64,000 bases of DNA from Clostridia bacterium (GTDB lineage Bacteria; Bacillota; Clostridia; Oscillospirales; Acutalibacteraceae). Both the position numbers and the translations under genes were made by a program. The stretch covers positions 41,363-105,362 of the forward strand of contig JAFRXY010000040.1 in assembly GCA_017441385.1 (NCBI GenBank), written 5' to 3'. This document shows, piece after piece, positions 1-8,247 of the stretch. Below the pieces are notes generated by a model that was given only the letters and a program-made list of their open reading frames with translations, was not told the DNA's origin and did no database searches. Numbering within the stretch: the stretch's first letter is position 1; the number at the start of each line of letters is the position of its first letter.

Positions 1-1
1 T

Positions 2-229
2 GTGGACGGCAAGGCGGAGGCGCTGGAATTCAGCGTGCCGAATGACTTTGCCTGCATCGGAATCACCTTCCGCGAGCTGAAACTCCGGCGCAACCTCGTC
101 ATTGCCTGCATTATCCGCCGCAACAAGATTATCTTCCCCCGCGGCGGGGACTGCTTAGAGGCGGGGGACACGGTGGTCGTTGTCACCTCCAACGAGAGCC
201 TCCGCACGCTGGCGGACATTGTGGAATAA
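2..229 (+). CDS. trkA: TrkA C-terminal fragment (potassium uptake regulatory subunit), 5' end outside the window
   Basis: Only the last 75 codons are present; the reading frame is open to the left edge, so the gene begins outside the window. The translated piece matches an RCK_C (TrkA_C) regulatory domain: a short beta-rich fold ending in a run of the type DTVVVVTSNESL. TrkA proteins are cytoplasmic NAD(H)/nucleotide-binding subunits that gate the membrane channel TrkH. The assignment rests largely on the neighbour: trkH begins 12 bases after this stop codon, so the two form the usual Trk/Ktr K+ uptake operon. I cannot see the N-terminal RCK_N Rossmann domain, so whether the protein has one or two RCK repeats is unknown. 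Confidence 0.85.
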   Translation: MDGKAEALEFSVPNDFACIGITFRELKLRRNLVIACIIRRNKIIFPRGGDCLEAGDTVVVVTSNESLRTLADIVE

Positions 230-241
230 GGCGGTGCGGAC

Positions 242-1684
242 ATGAATTATCATATGATCAGATACGTGCTGGGGCAGATTCTCAAGCTGGAGGCGGCGCT
301 GATGGGACTGCCGCTGCTGGTGTCGCTCTATTATCTGGACGACGGCATGATACCGCTGCTGTCCGTGATGCTGCCGGTCGGCATTCTGGGGTATATTCTC
401 ACCGGCTTCAAGCCGAAGAACCAGACCATCTATGCCCGCGAGGGATTTGTGATTGTCGCCTTCGCGTGGATGATCATGTCTGCCTTCGGCGCCCTGCCCT
501 TTGTATTCAGCGGCACCATTCCGGATTATATCGACGCGCTGTTTGAAACCGTGTCGGGCTTCACCACCACCGGTTCCACGCTGGTGCCGGATGTGGAATC
601 CTTCCCCATGAGCCTCAAGATGTGGCGCAGCTTTACCCACTGGATCGGCGGCATGGGGGTGCTGGTCTTCGCGCTGGCCATCCTCCCCGCCGGAAGCGCC
701 CAGTCCATGTATATCATGCGTGCGGAAGTGCCGGGGCCGTCGGTGGGCAAGCTGGTGGCCAAGACCCAGATCACCGCCCGCATTCTCTACGGCATCTATG
801 TCTTCTTCACCGCGCTGGAAGCGGTCATGCTGCGATGCACCGGCATGCGCTGGTTCGACTGCGTTGCCAACGCCTTCGCGACGGCGGGAACGGGCGGATT
901 CTCCGTCCTGAACGACGGCATCGGCGGCTACCACAATGTCTGGGTGGAGGTCGTGATCACCGGCTTCATGCTGATCTTCAGCATCAATTTCAATCTCTTT
1001 TACCTGCTGCTCATCAAGCGGTTTTCCGACGTGGTGCGCAACGTGGAAATCAAGGTCTTCTTTGCGATCTACATTGTCTCCACCCTGCTCATCACCTGCA
1101 ACATCGCGCCGATGTACCATTCCTTCTCCAAGGCGCTGCGGTACGCCGGCTTCACGGTGGCGTCGCTTTCCAGCTCCACCGGCTTCGGCAATTCCGACTT
1201 CACCCGGTGGCCGGGTCTGTCCCAGACCATCCTCATTCTGCTGATGTTCTGCGGCGCCTGCGCCGGTTCCACCGGCGGCGGTCTGAAGGTCGCCAGAGTC
1301 ATGATTCTGCTGAAATCCGGCGTGAGGGAAATGCGCCGCCAGCTCAATCCCCGCGTGGTGGCGACCGTCAAGCTGGAAGGGCAGTCGGTGGACAGCGAGC
1401 AGCTCTGCACGCAGGGTTCCTTTTTCATTATATATATGGTGATTCTGCTTGTTTCGACGCTGCTCATTTCGCTGGACAAATTCAGCTTTGACGTTTCCTT
1501 CTCGGCGGCGCTCACGGCGCTCAACAACATGGGCCCCGGCCTGAGTGAAATCGGGCCTTACGGCAATTTCGCCGATTTCACCCCCTTCTCGAAGATTGTC
1601 ATCCTATTTGACATGCTGGCGGGAAGGCTGGAAATATTTCCGGTGCTGATTGCCTTCATGCCCAGAACATGGAAAAAAGCGTAA
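242..1684 (+). CDS. trkH: TrkH-family potassium uptake membrane subunit
   Basis: The 480-residue protein has the TrkH/KtrB architecture of four M1-P-M2 repeats. The four selectivity-filter loops are recognisable, each around a conserved glycine: TTTGSTLV (about residue 103), ATAGTGGFS (about 216), SSSTGFGNSD (about 313) and NNMGPGLSEIG (about 425). It forms the K+-conducting pore in the cytoplasmic membrane and partners with the TrkA subunit encoded just upstream. The gene starts at the ATG 12 bases after the trkA stop and full length is normal for the family. The gene is followed by a hairpin with a T-run, so the K+ operon appears to end here. Confidence 0.95.
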   Translation: MNYHMIRYVLGQILKLEAALMGLPLLVSLYYLDDGMIPLLSVMLPVGILGYILTGFKPKNQTIYAREGFVIVAFAWMIMSAFGALPFVFSGTIPDYIDALFETVSGFTTTGSTLVPDVESFPMSLKMWRSFTHWIGGMGVLVFALAILPAGSAQSMYIMRAEVPGPSVGKLVAKTQITARILYGIYVFFTALEAVMLRCTGMRWFDCVANAFATAGTGGFSVLNDGIGGYHNVWVEVVITGFMLIFSINFNLFYLLLIKRFSDVVRNVEIKVFFAIYIVSTLLITCNIAPMYHSFSKALRYAGFTVASLSSSTGFGNSDFTRWPGLSQTILILLMFCGACAGSTGGGLKVARVMILLKSGVREMRRQLNPRVVATVKLEGQSVDSEQLCTQGSFFIIYMVILLVSTLLISLDKFSFDVSFSAALTALNNMGPGLSEIGPYGNFADFTPFSKIVILFDMLAGRLEIFPVLIAFMPRTWKKA

Positions 1685-1892
1685 CCCTTCCGCCATGCGT
1701 AAAGTGACGAAATTTTGATCGGAAAATTATGCAACTTTCCGAACGGCGGCGCGGAAGTGCCGTGTGAAATTGAATTTTCGCTGTCTTACATGGAAAAGTT
1801 ATCCACTAAAATTCACGGAAAATTCACATAATATTCATTATATTTGTGCCAAAGCACCAATCAGATTCTTTTAAAATTATTCAAATTATCAT

Positions 1893-1925
1893 AAATCCCT
1901 CATCATTTTGGTGGGGGATTTTTTG
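1893..1925 (+). terminator. Rho-independent terminator after trkH
   Basis: A 10-bp stem, AAATCCCTCA paired with TGGGGGATTT with one G-T wobble, encloses a 9-base loop and runs straight into a T-rich tail. It lies about 210 bases past the trkH stop and before the promoter of the polysaccharide locus, separating the two transcription units. The region 1685-1892 is AT-rich and I see no gene in it. Confidence 0.8.
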
Positions 1926-2011
1926 TGCCGCCCGGTTTGTTATCAAATATTTCAAACCTTCGTCATATATGCTTAATTCTTAGGGGTACAAAATTGATAG
2001 AAAATTTATAG

Positions 2012-2039
2012 TTGACTGAGTAATTTTTAGTGCTATAAT
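2012..2039 (+). promoter_or_regulatory. SigA-type promoter of the Pel-like operon
   Basis: TTGACT at 2012-2017 and TATAAT at 2034-2039 are separated by 16 bases. A TG one base before the -10 box (2031-2032) makes it an extended -10 promoter. Transcription would start near 2046, giving a leader of about 60 bases before the DUF2194 gene. I saw no GEMM-type c-di-GMP riboswitch consensus in the leader, so control of this locus by c-di-GMP, if any, would be at protein level. Confidence 0.8.
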
Positions 2040-2109
2040 ATTACTGATAGCTGAATTGCCCCCGGATTCATCATTCATCCATATTTTTTCAAAGATAGGA
2101 GATCTGTCT

Positions 2110-3879
2110 ATGTTAAAAAGAAGTGAATACGTCGTTATGTCGTTGTCATTTGTATTTATGCTTGCCATATTTCTTGTGATTTCGATGAACTACATCACCG
2201 ACTCCGCCGCCAGCAACAATGAGATTACCGACAAATTCGATTCGTCGACCCATATCGCCGACGTCAACAAGCTCGAAAAGGAATATCTCATTATCAAGGG
2301 CGACGACACCGTTATCTGCAACAACGTGAAGAAAGCCCTTGAATACGCCAAGAAGGGCTACAAAGTGGCGGGCAGCGTGAATGAGCTGACCAGCACGGAC
2401 TTCAAAGGCATCAAGGCTGTCATCGTTACCACCCCCAACCTCGGTTCGCTGGGCGATATGATCCTTCTCATGAACTCGGTAAAGAACGGCGTCAATATCT
2501 TTTTTGCCGCTCTGCCCAATGAAGGCTCGGACAACTATGACAATTACTGCGAGGCTATGGGCATCGTATCCAGAACCGGCGAGTCCTCCATTGCCGGATT
2601 CCAGACATTCGAGGGCCTGCTGGTGCAGAAGAACGATATCGTCTGCAACGATTATCCCATGGTGGCGGAGGATATCCGCATCGACGCCACCTGCCGCAAG
2701 TATATCTTTGAATATTCCCCCGATCCCAACGCCGATCAGAGCGAAATGGTTCCTCTGCTCTGGAGAACGGTGTACGGCGAGGGTCAGATTTTCGTGCTCA
2801 ACGCCGACTTTATGGAACAGAAGTACGGCGTGGGTCTCTGCATCGCGGTCATGGCCGCCATGGAGCCGGATTACGCCTATCCGATTGTGGATTCCAAGGC
2901 GTATTTCATCGACAGCTTCCCCTTCCTCAGCTATGAAAACGGCGACGCTATGATGCGTTTCTACAACAGAGACTCGCAGGCTTTCATCAAGGATCAGGTA
3001 TGGCCCAACCTCGTTACCATGATGAAGGATTCCGACATCAGGTTCACCGGTATCTACTACGCCTATCTCACCGACGCGTCGAGAGAAACCACCAACTTCA
3101 ACACCGAAACGCTTTCCTACTTCAAGCGGCAGTTCAGCAAGTACGGATGTGAATTCGCTTTCGGCGGCTATCACAAGGACGTTCTCAGCGACAAGGAAGC
3201 TGAGGAGGACGCCATGGAAGCAAGCTATAACCAGTTCAAGTACAACATGGGCAATTACAACCTGCTGACATATAAGTACTCCGACACTATCAATCAGGCG
3301 GTGCAGACCGACATGCTGCGCAAGCTGAGAAAGGTCAGCGTCTATATCAGCAAGATGGACGTCCCTGAGGGCAGCAGCGAATACCAGGCGGATCTCAGTC
3401 TGGCCGACCACAACATCGTGAATCTCCCGATTATCTGCGAAGAAGCCGTGCCGAGCTATCAGGATTACTGGAAGGCCTGCAATATGGCTTCCGGTCTGGG
3501 ACTTTCCACCCACTACTTCGACATGTATGACATTATCACCAACAAGAGCGATTTCAGTCTGGAGTGGATGGCATACGCCCAGAATCTCGCCAAGGAATAC
3601 AACCTGCTCAACAGAGGCACCTCGTGGCTCAGCGAAAAATCCGCCGCCCAGACGGGCTACCTCGCCAAGAGATATCTCTGCCTCATGCCGACCATTACAT
3701 TCACCGACAGCGAGCTGAATATCAAGTGCGAAAACTTCGACGACAGCGCACAGTTCATCGTCAAGACCTCCAAGAAGCTCAAGCCGGACGACGCCAATTA
3801 TGAAGCCACCAAGATCAGCAACGGCTTCTACAAGGTCGCGATATTCAAGCCGGAGGTCACCATCAAGCTGTACGGCTGA
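2110..3879 (+). CDS. Membrane-anchored DUF2194-type protein of the Pel-like locus
   Basis: The start is the ATG at 2110, with AGGAG eight bases upstream; an in-frame ATG at 2056 would lie almost at the predicted transcription start. The 589-residue protein has one N-terminal membrane anchor (about residues 9-28) and a large outer part. Residues about 45-260 look like a class I glutamine-amidotransferase-type alpha/beta fold, and the rest like a TIM-barrel hydrolase or deacetylase, with conserved-looking histidines in FGGYH (about 374) and STHYFD (about 498). I recognise it as DUF2194-like from memory of proteins that sit beside PelF and PelG in Firmicutes. The likely role, by position, is extracytoplasmic modification of the polymer, in place of PelA. 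No enzymatic activity can be read directly from the sequence. Confidence 0.65.
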   Translation: MLKRSEYVVMSLSFVFMLAIFLVISMNYITDSAASNNEITDKFDSSTHIADVNKLEKEYLIIKGDDTVICNNVKKALEYAKKGYKVAGSVNELTSTDFKGIKAVIVTTPNLGSLGDMILLMNSVKNGVNIFFAALPNEGSDNYDNYCEAMGIVSRTGESSIAGFQTFEGLLVQKNDIVCNDYPMVAEDIRIDATCRKYIFEYSPDPNADQSEMVPLLWRTVYGEGQIFVLNADFMEQKYGVGLCIAVMAAMEPDYAYPIVDSKAYFIDSFPFLSYENGDAMMRFYNRDSQAFIKDQVWPNLVTMMKDSDIRFTGIYYAYLTDASRETTNFNTETLSYFKRQFSKYGCEFAFGGYHKDVLSDKEAEEDAMEASYNQFKYNMGNYNLLTYKYSDTINQAVQTDMLRKLRKVSVYISKMDVPEGSSEYQADLSLADHNIVNLPIICEEAVPSYQDYWKACNMASGLGLSTHYFDMYDIITNKSDFSLEWMAYAQNLAKEYNLLNRGTSWLSEKSAAQTGYLAKRYLCLMPTITFTDSELNIKCENFDDSAQFIVKTSKKLKPDDANYEATKISNGFYKVAIFKPEVTIKLYG

Positions 3880-3929
3880 TGAATGAGTTACAAACTGAAA
3901 TTTCATATAATTAAGGAGGAAATAACTCA

Positions 3930-5390
3930 ATGAAGGTTTGCTTGATTGCAGAAGGCAGCTATCCTTATACCTTCGGCGGCGTTTCCGCTTGGGTGCAGAT
4001 GCTGATACAGGGCGTGCCGAAGGTGGAATTTTCCATACAGACCATCGTGGCGAGCCGCGCCGACGCGGGTGATTGCAAATTCGTCATTCCCGCCAATGTG
4101 GTTTCCATGCATGACACCTTCCTGACCGATGACGACGTGGTTCACAAGGTGCGCAGCAAGACCAAGATGTCCTCGAAGGAAAAAGACGCTTTCAAGTCGC
4201 TGCTCTACGGCAAGAATGTTGACTGGGTCACCATATTCAATTTCTTTGAGCACAAAGATGTTTCCATAAACGGTCTGCTCATGGGCAAGGATTTCTATGA
4301 CATCGTCATGGAATTCTACAAGGACAAATATTCCCAGACGGTTTTTGTCGACTTCCTGTGGAACACCCGTTCGCTCTACCTGCTGCTCTTCAAGGTGCTG
4401 AAAACCCCGATGGAGGTGTGCGACATCTATCACTGTGTCGCCACCGGCTATTCCGGCATTCTCGCCGCCAAGGGCAAGGTGCTTTACAACAAGCCGATGA
4501 TTCTCAGCGAACACGGTATCTACACCCGTGAACGCGAGGAGGAAATCATCAAGACCAGCTGGACGCAGGGTATTTACAAGGATATCTGGATCAATTACTT
4601 CTACTGCCTGTCCGACTGCGCCTATTACTACGCCGACAAGATCACGTCGCTTTTCGTGGACGCCCAGAAGATTCAGCTGGAGCTGGGCTGCGACCCCGCC
4701 AAGACGGTTGTCATTCCCAACGGCGTCAATATCAGCGATTACGAGTCCTTCCCGCGCAAGGATCCCAGCGACCCCTACGTCAATCTCGGAGCGCTGCTCC
4801 GCGTGACCCCGATCAAGGACGTCAAGACGCTGCTCAGCGCCTACAGCTTCGCCAAGGAGGAAGTGCCCGAGCTGAAGCTGTGGATTATGGGGCCGACCGA
4901 CGAGGATCCCGATTACTACAACGACTGCCGCGAGATGGTGGAGGTCAACCGGCTGCTTGACATTGAATTCACAGGCCGTATCAAGCCGAAGGATTATCTC
5001 GGCAAGATGGATATACTCATTCTCACCAGTATTTCGGAAGGTCAGCCCATCGTCATGCTGGAAGCCATGGCCTGCGGCATTCCGTGTATCGCCACGCAGG
5101 TGGGCGACTGCGCCGGACTGATCCGCGGCGATCACGACGATATGGGCGACTGCGGCATCATCACGCCCACCATGAATGTCGCCCGCATCGCGCAGGCGAT
5201 TGTCACGCTGGCGAAAAGCCCCGAACTTCGCGCCAGAATGGGCGAAATCGGCAAGAAGCGCGTCGCCGATCACTACACCAAGGACGGCTGGCTGAAGGAA
5301 TACGCTGAAATGTACGATCACTTTGCGGCAGTCGGCACAACCGCTGTCACAAAGGACAAACAGGAAAAAAAGGAAAAAAAGAAAAAATAA
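3930..5390 (+). CDS. pelF: PelF-like GT4 glycosyltransferase
   Basis: This 486-residue cytoplasmic GT-B glycosyltransferase has PelF hallmarks: the N-terminal GSYPYTFGGVSAWV segment, the central EHGIYTREREEE motif (about residues 194-205), and the C-terminal nucleotide-sugar motif SEGQPIVMLEAMACG with the two glutamates spaced E-x7-E (about 370). In Pel systems PelF polymerises UDP-activated hexosamines and works with the membrane partners PelD, PelE and PelG. The start ATG has a strong AAGGAGG site ten bases upstream. It is 51 bases after the DUF2194 gene and 21 bases before pelG. The last 12 residues are almost all charged (KEKKKK end), a tail I would not expect in Proteobacterial PelF. Which sugar is used cannot be told from sequence. 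Confidence 0.9.
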   Translation: MKVCLIAEGSYPYTFGGVSAWVQMLIQGVPKVEFSIQTIVASRADAGDCKFVIPANVVSMHDTFLTDDDVVHKVRSKTKMSSKEKDAFKSLLYGKNVDWVTIFNFFEHKDVSINGLLMGKDFYDIVMEFYKDKYSQTVFVDFLWNTRSLYLLLFKVLKTPMEVCDIYHCVATGYSGILAAKGKVLYNKPMILSEHGIYTREREEEIIKTSWTQGIYKDIWINYFYCLSDCAYYYADKITSLFVDAQKIQLELGCDPAKTVVIPNGVNISDYESFPRKDPSDPYVNLGALLRVTPIKDVKTLLSAYSFAKEEVPELKLWIMGPTDEDPDYYNDCREMVEVNRLLDIEFTGRIKPKDYLGKMDILILTSISEGQPIVMLEAMACGIPCIATQVGDCAGLIRGDHDDMGDCGIITPTMNVARIAQAIVTLAKSPELRARMGEIGKKRVADHYTKDGWLKEYAEMYDHFAAVGTTAVTKDKQEKKEKKKK

Positions 5391-5411
5391 CCGGAAGGAA
5401 AGAGGCGCTGT

Positions 5412-6989
5412 ATGGCTGGTATAGGTTTTGAATTAAAAAAGCTGATGGGCAAGGGCAACATTGTCAACCTTGTGGCAGGTACCACCTACGCTGTCATGGT
5501 TACGATAGGCCCTACCATACTGCTGGCTAGCACACTGATGCTGATGTATGTTGTGCTGCCGTATTCATCGGAGGCGTTTGCCGACAGAGAATTTCTGTCG
5601 TCAACCATTCTTTATGTATTCATATTTTCCATGATCATCACATCCCCGCTCAACTCGGTTCTGTCGAGGTACGTGGCGGATAAGATCTATCAGGAGCAGA
5701 TAACCGACATCATGCCGGCTATCAATGTCGGTCTGGCACTCAATATGGTGCTGGCTTTCCTCGCTTCGCTCTACATCGTATTCAGAGAGATCGAAGTGGG
5801 CATCGACCCCTTCTTCACGTTCCTGTCCTACTGGTTCTTTATGGTCATCAATATGTCGCTCTACCTGATGACATATGTGTCGGCCCTGAAGGACTACGGC
5901 AAGATCGGTATGGCTTACTTCCTCGGAATACTCGCCGCGCTGGTGTATGCCATCATTTCGGTTTATGTATTCCACAATGCGGTTTCCTACTCGATTCTCG
6001 GCTCCATGGTGCTTTGCTTCTCCATCATTTCCACCATGCTGTACGCCAACCTCAAGACCTACTTCAAGGTTTCGAGCAAGAATTACACCGAGGCGCTGAA
6101 ATACTTCCTGCGCTTCAAGCCGCTGTTTATCACCAACTTCTTCTACACATTCGGACTTTATGTTCATAATTTCGTTTACTGGACGACCGACCGCAGCGCC
6201 TATATTGGCAATGTGTTCTGGACGGCTCCCGATTACGACATGGCGACCTGTCTGGCGCTCTTTACGAATATTTCCACACTGGTTATCTTCGTCGTCAAGG
6301 CGGAAACCTCCTTCTTCGGTTCCTACCAAGCCTATCTTGAAACGGTCAACGGCGGCGGCGGCGAGGACATCGAGCTTGCCAAGAAGAACATGTTCCGCAC
6401 GCTCAAGAGCGAGCTGTTCTACATTATCCGTTTCCAGTTCATTCTGACCATCATCTTCTTCATACTGGCTATGATCTTCCTGCCCGACTTCGGATTTGAA
6501 GGGGTCATTCTCTCCATCTATCCGGCGCTGGCAGCGGCCTACTTTGTCACCTTCATCATGTACTGCGAAGTCATCTTCCTTTTCTACTTTGATGACGGCG
6601 TGGGCACCTGCATGGTGACGATCGGCTTCTTCCTCGGAACGCTGATCGGCTCCATCATCACCACCTACTTTGATGTGGTTTTCGCAGGTCTGGGACTTTT
6701 CCTCGGCGCTTTCATCGGCTGGACGATAGGATATATGCGTCTGCGCAGGGTCATTGACAAGATCGACGAGCAGATTTTCTGCCGCGGCATGATTGTGAAT
6801 ACCACTTCCGCCGGCAAGATGACCAAGAAACGCATTGACGAAGCCGACGAGCAGCTGACCGCCCTCAAGAAGAGCAAGGAGGATAAGGTCAAGCAGGAGG
6901 CTGAGCAGCAGAAGCAGAAGATGTTCGCTGAGCAGAAGGCCAAGCGCGAGGCTGAGATGAGAGAAATCGCGCAGAAGGCAAAGAAATAA
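5412..6989 (+). CDS. pelG: PelG-like polytopic membrane protein of the MOP exporter type
   Basis: The 525-residue protein opens with MAGIGFELKKLMGKG, the typical PelG start, and has about twelve hydrophobic segments up to residue 445. PelG is a MOP-superfamily (Wzx-like) membrane protein thought to pass the nascent Pel polymer across the inner membrane together with PelD, PelE and PelF. An AAGGAAAG site precedes the ATG. The final 70 residues are a highly charged, predicted coiled-coil tail rich in Lys, Glu and Gln, which looks like an addition to the core fold and may be a docking segment. The stop codon sits inside a 38-bp tandem duplication described separately. Identity is supported by both sequence and the adjoining pelF. 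Confidence 0.9.
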   Translation: MAGIGFELKKLMGKGNIVNLVAGTTYAVMVTIGPTILLASTLMLMYVVLPYSSEAFADREFLSSTILYVFIFSMIITSPLNSVLSRYVADKIYQEQITDIMPAINVGLALNMVLAFLASLYIVFREIEVGIDPFFTFLSYWFFMVINMSLYLMTYVSALKDYGKIGMAYFLGILAALVYAIISVYVFHNAVSYSILGSMVLCFSIISTMLYANLKTYFKVSSKNYTEALKYFLRFKPLFITNFFYTFGLYVHNFVYWTTDRSAYIGNVFWTAPDYDMATCLALFTNISTLVIFVVKAETSFFGSYQAYLETVNGGGGEDIELAKKNMFRTLKSELFYIIRFQFILTIIFFILAMIFLPDFGFEGVILSIYPALAAAYFVTFIMYCEVIFLFYFDDGVGTCMVTIGFFLGTLIGSIITTYFDVVFAGLGLFLGAFIGWTIGYMRLRRVIDKIDEQIFCRGMIVNTTSAGKMTKKRIDEADEQLTALKKSKEDKVKQEAEQQKQKMFAEQKAKREAEMREIAQKAKK

Positions 6990-7044
6990 GAAAAAAGAAA
7001 GCAAGCGCGCAGAAGGCAAAGAAATAAGAAAAAAGAAAGCAAGC
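6969..7044 (+). repeat. Perfect 38-bp tandem duplication across the pelG stop codon
   Basis: The 38 bases at 6969-7006 are repeated exactly at 7007-7044. The first copy encodes the last PelG residues and the stop; the second lies downstream and is not translated. As 38 is not a multiple of three, the second copy would be read in another frame. It looks like a recent slippage or insertion scar at the edge of the dispersed repeat that follows. Confidence 0.9.
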
Positions 7045-7282
7045 GCGCAGCGCCAATAAAGCGAGCGTATTTTCTCCAGGCGAGCGCGGGGTGCAGGGGA
7101 CTGGTTCCCTGCCGGGGGTCTGGGGGCAGCGCCACCAGCGGGGCGGTGGGGCAGAGCCCCACGAGCGAGCCTAGCGTAGCGGTGCGAGCGAGCAAGACCC
7201 GCCCCGACCCGCAAAAAGGGGAGGGCGACTACAGACGGAGGAACCGACCAAAAGCAAGACCCGCCCCGACCCGCAAAAAGGG
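7045..7282 (+). repeat. GC-rich dispersed repeat, copy A, with an internal 30-bp direct repeat
   Basis: This stretch fills the gap between pelG and the first GT8 gene. It shares long near-identical blocks with copies at 27895-28035, 33470-33640 (reverse) and 62040-62190: GCGCGCAGCGCC at the start, a GGGGTGCAGGGGACTGG block, GGGGCGGTGGGGCAG, and an AGCGAGC-type end. A 30-base segment, starting AGCAAGACCCGCC, occurs twice inside it (7191-7220 and 7253-7282). I see no protein gene here; open frames over it give low-complexity peptides. It splits the Pel-like locus and could carry a processing site or weak terminator. Confidence 0.75.
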
Positions 7283-7338
7283 CATTGCCATCAACGCCCC
7301 CACCCGATCCATACAAAATTAAAAAAGGAGGCAGCAGG

Positions 7339-8247
7339 ATGAACAGCGAAATGAATGTCGTCATCACGGTGGACGACAATTATATCCGACCGGCGCTGAT
7401 CATGCTGGAATCGCTCTTTGAACAGAGCGGGGCGGGAATTCATGTTTACCTGCTGCATTCCAACGTCTGCAAGGAAAATCTGAAGCGGCTTTCCGATCAC
7501 GTGGGGAAGTACGGCGGGACATTCACCGATATTCCGGTGCCGCCGGAGCTGTTTGAAGGGGCGACGGTGACCAAGTACTTCACCAAGGAAATGTACTACC
7601 GCCTGCTGATTCCGCAGCTGCTGCCGGAGGAAGAGCGGGCGCTCTATCTTGACCCGGATATCATCATCTTCCGGTCGGTGGAGGCATTCTACCGGAGCGA
7701 TTTTGAGGGAAAGCAGATGATAGCGGTGCCGGATTTTCTGGGCGACAGCTATTACCCCGAACGCAAGAAGAATCTCGGGCTTTCCGACGAATACCGGTAT
7801 GTCAATTCCGGCGTGCTGCTCTTCAATATTCCGCTGATGAAGGAACAATTCCGCATCGACGACATGTTCCGCTTCATGAATGAATGCGGGCTGCCGCTGG
7901 AATACCCCGATCAGGATCTGATCAACGTCTATTTCAGGGATGACCTGAAATACGCTCCCCGCGAGTACAATTTCACCACCGAATACGTCGGAACGGGGGA
8001 TTTTTTGAAATATGTTTTCAGCCCCGGCTACAGGCGGAAGGAGCGCGAGCGGGTGGTCATTGCGCATTACATGGGCAAGTGCAAGCCGTGGAAGCCTTCG
8101 TACTACTACAAATACTACCGCAAATACCGATCCTATCTGAATCCCTATCTCACGCCGGCGGAAAAGCGGGAACTGCTGTTCCGGCCGTGGCTGGTGCTGC
8201 AATCGGTCTTCACCGCGGCGGCGAGAGTCATTTTTAAGGAGGGATGA
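7339..8247 (+). CDS. GT8-family glycosyltransferase, first of a tandem pair
   Basis: The 302-residue protein fits glycosyltransferase family 8 (LgtC/GspA-like, retaining, GT-A fold). Visible signatures are the N-terminal MNVVITVDDNYIRPALIML, the metal-binding DxD variant in LYLDPDIII (about residues 95-104), the acceptor-site block YVNSGVLLFNI, the YPDQDLINVYF segment, and a C-terminal HYMGKCKPW typical of GT8 enzymes. These transfer Glc, Gal or GlcNAc from UDP-sugars. The start ATG at 7339 is preceded by AAAAGGAGG; an upstream in-frame ATG at 7285 lies within the repeat and has no site. The stop overlaps the start of the next GT8 gene by four bases, so the two are translationally coupled. 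Confidence 0.85.
   Translation: MNSEMNVVITVDDNYIRPALIMLESLFEQSGAGIHVYLLHSNVCKENLKRLSDHVGKYGGTFTDIPVPPELFEGATVTKYFTKEMYYRLLIPQLLPEEERALYLDPDIIIFRSVEAFYRSDFEGKQMIAVPDFLGDSYYPERKKNLGLSDEYRYVNSGVLLFNIPLMKEQFRIDDMFRFMNECGLPLEYPDQDLINVYFRDDLKYAPREYNFTTEYVGTGDFLKYVFSPGYRRKERERVVIAHYMGKCKPWKPSYYYKYYRKYRSYLNPYLTPAEKRELLFRPWLVLQSVFTAAARVIFKEG

Noticed and set aside
1926..2109. c-di-GMP riboswitch before the Pel-like operon
   Set aside because: The leader is only about 60 bases and shows no GEMM consensus or tetraloop-receptor pattern.
2146..3930. Open frame of 594 codons on the minus strand opposite the DUF2194 gene
   Set aside because: It is the codon-position shadow of the GC-rich plus-strand gene, has a composition rich in Val, His and Asp without a domain, and lacks a promoter and ribosome site.
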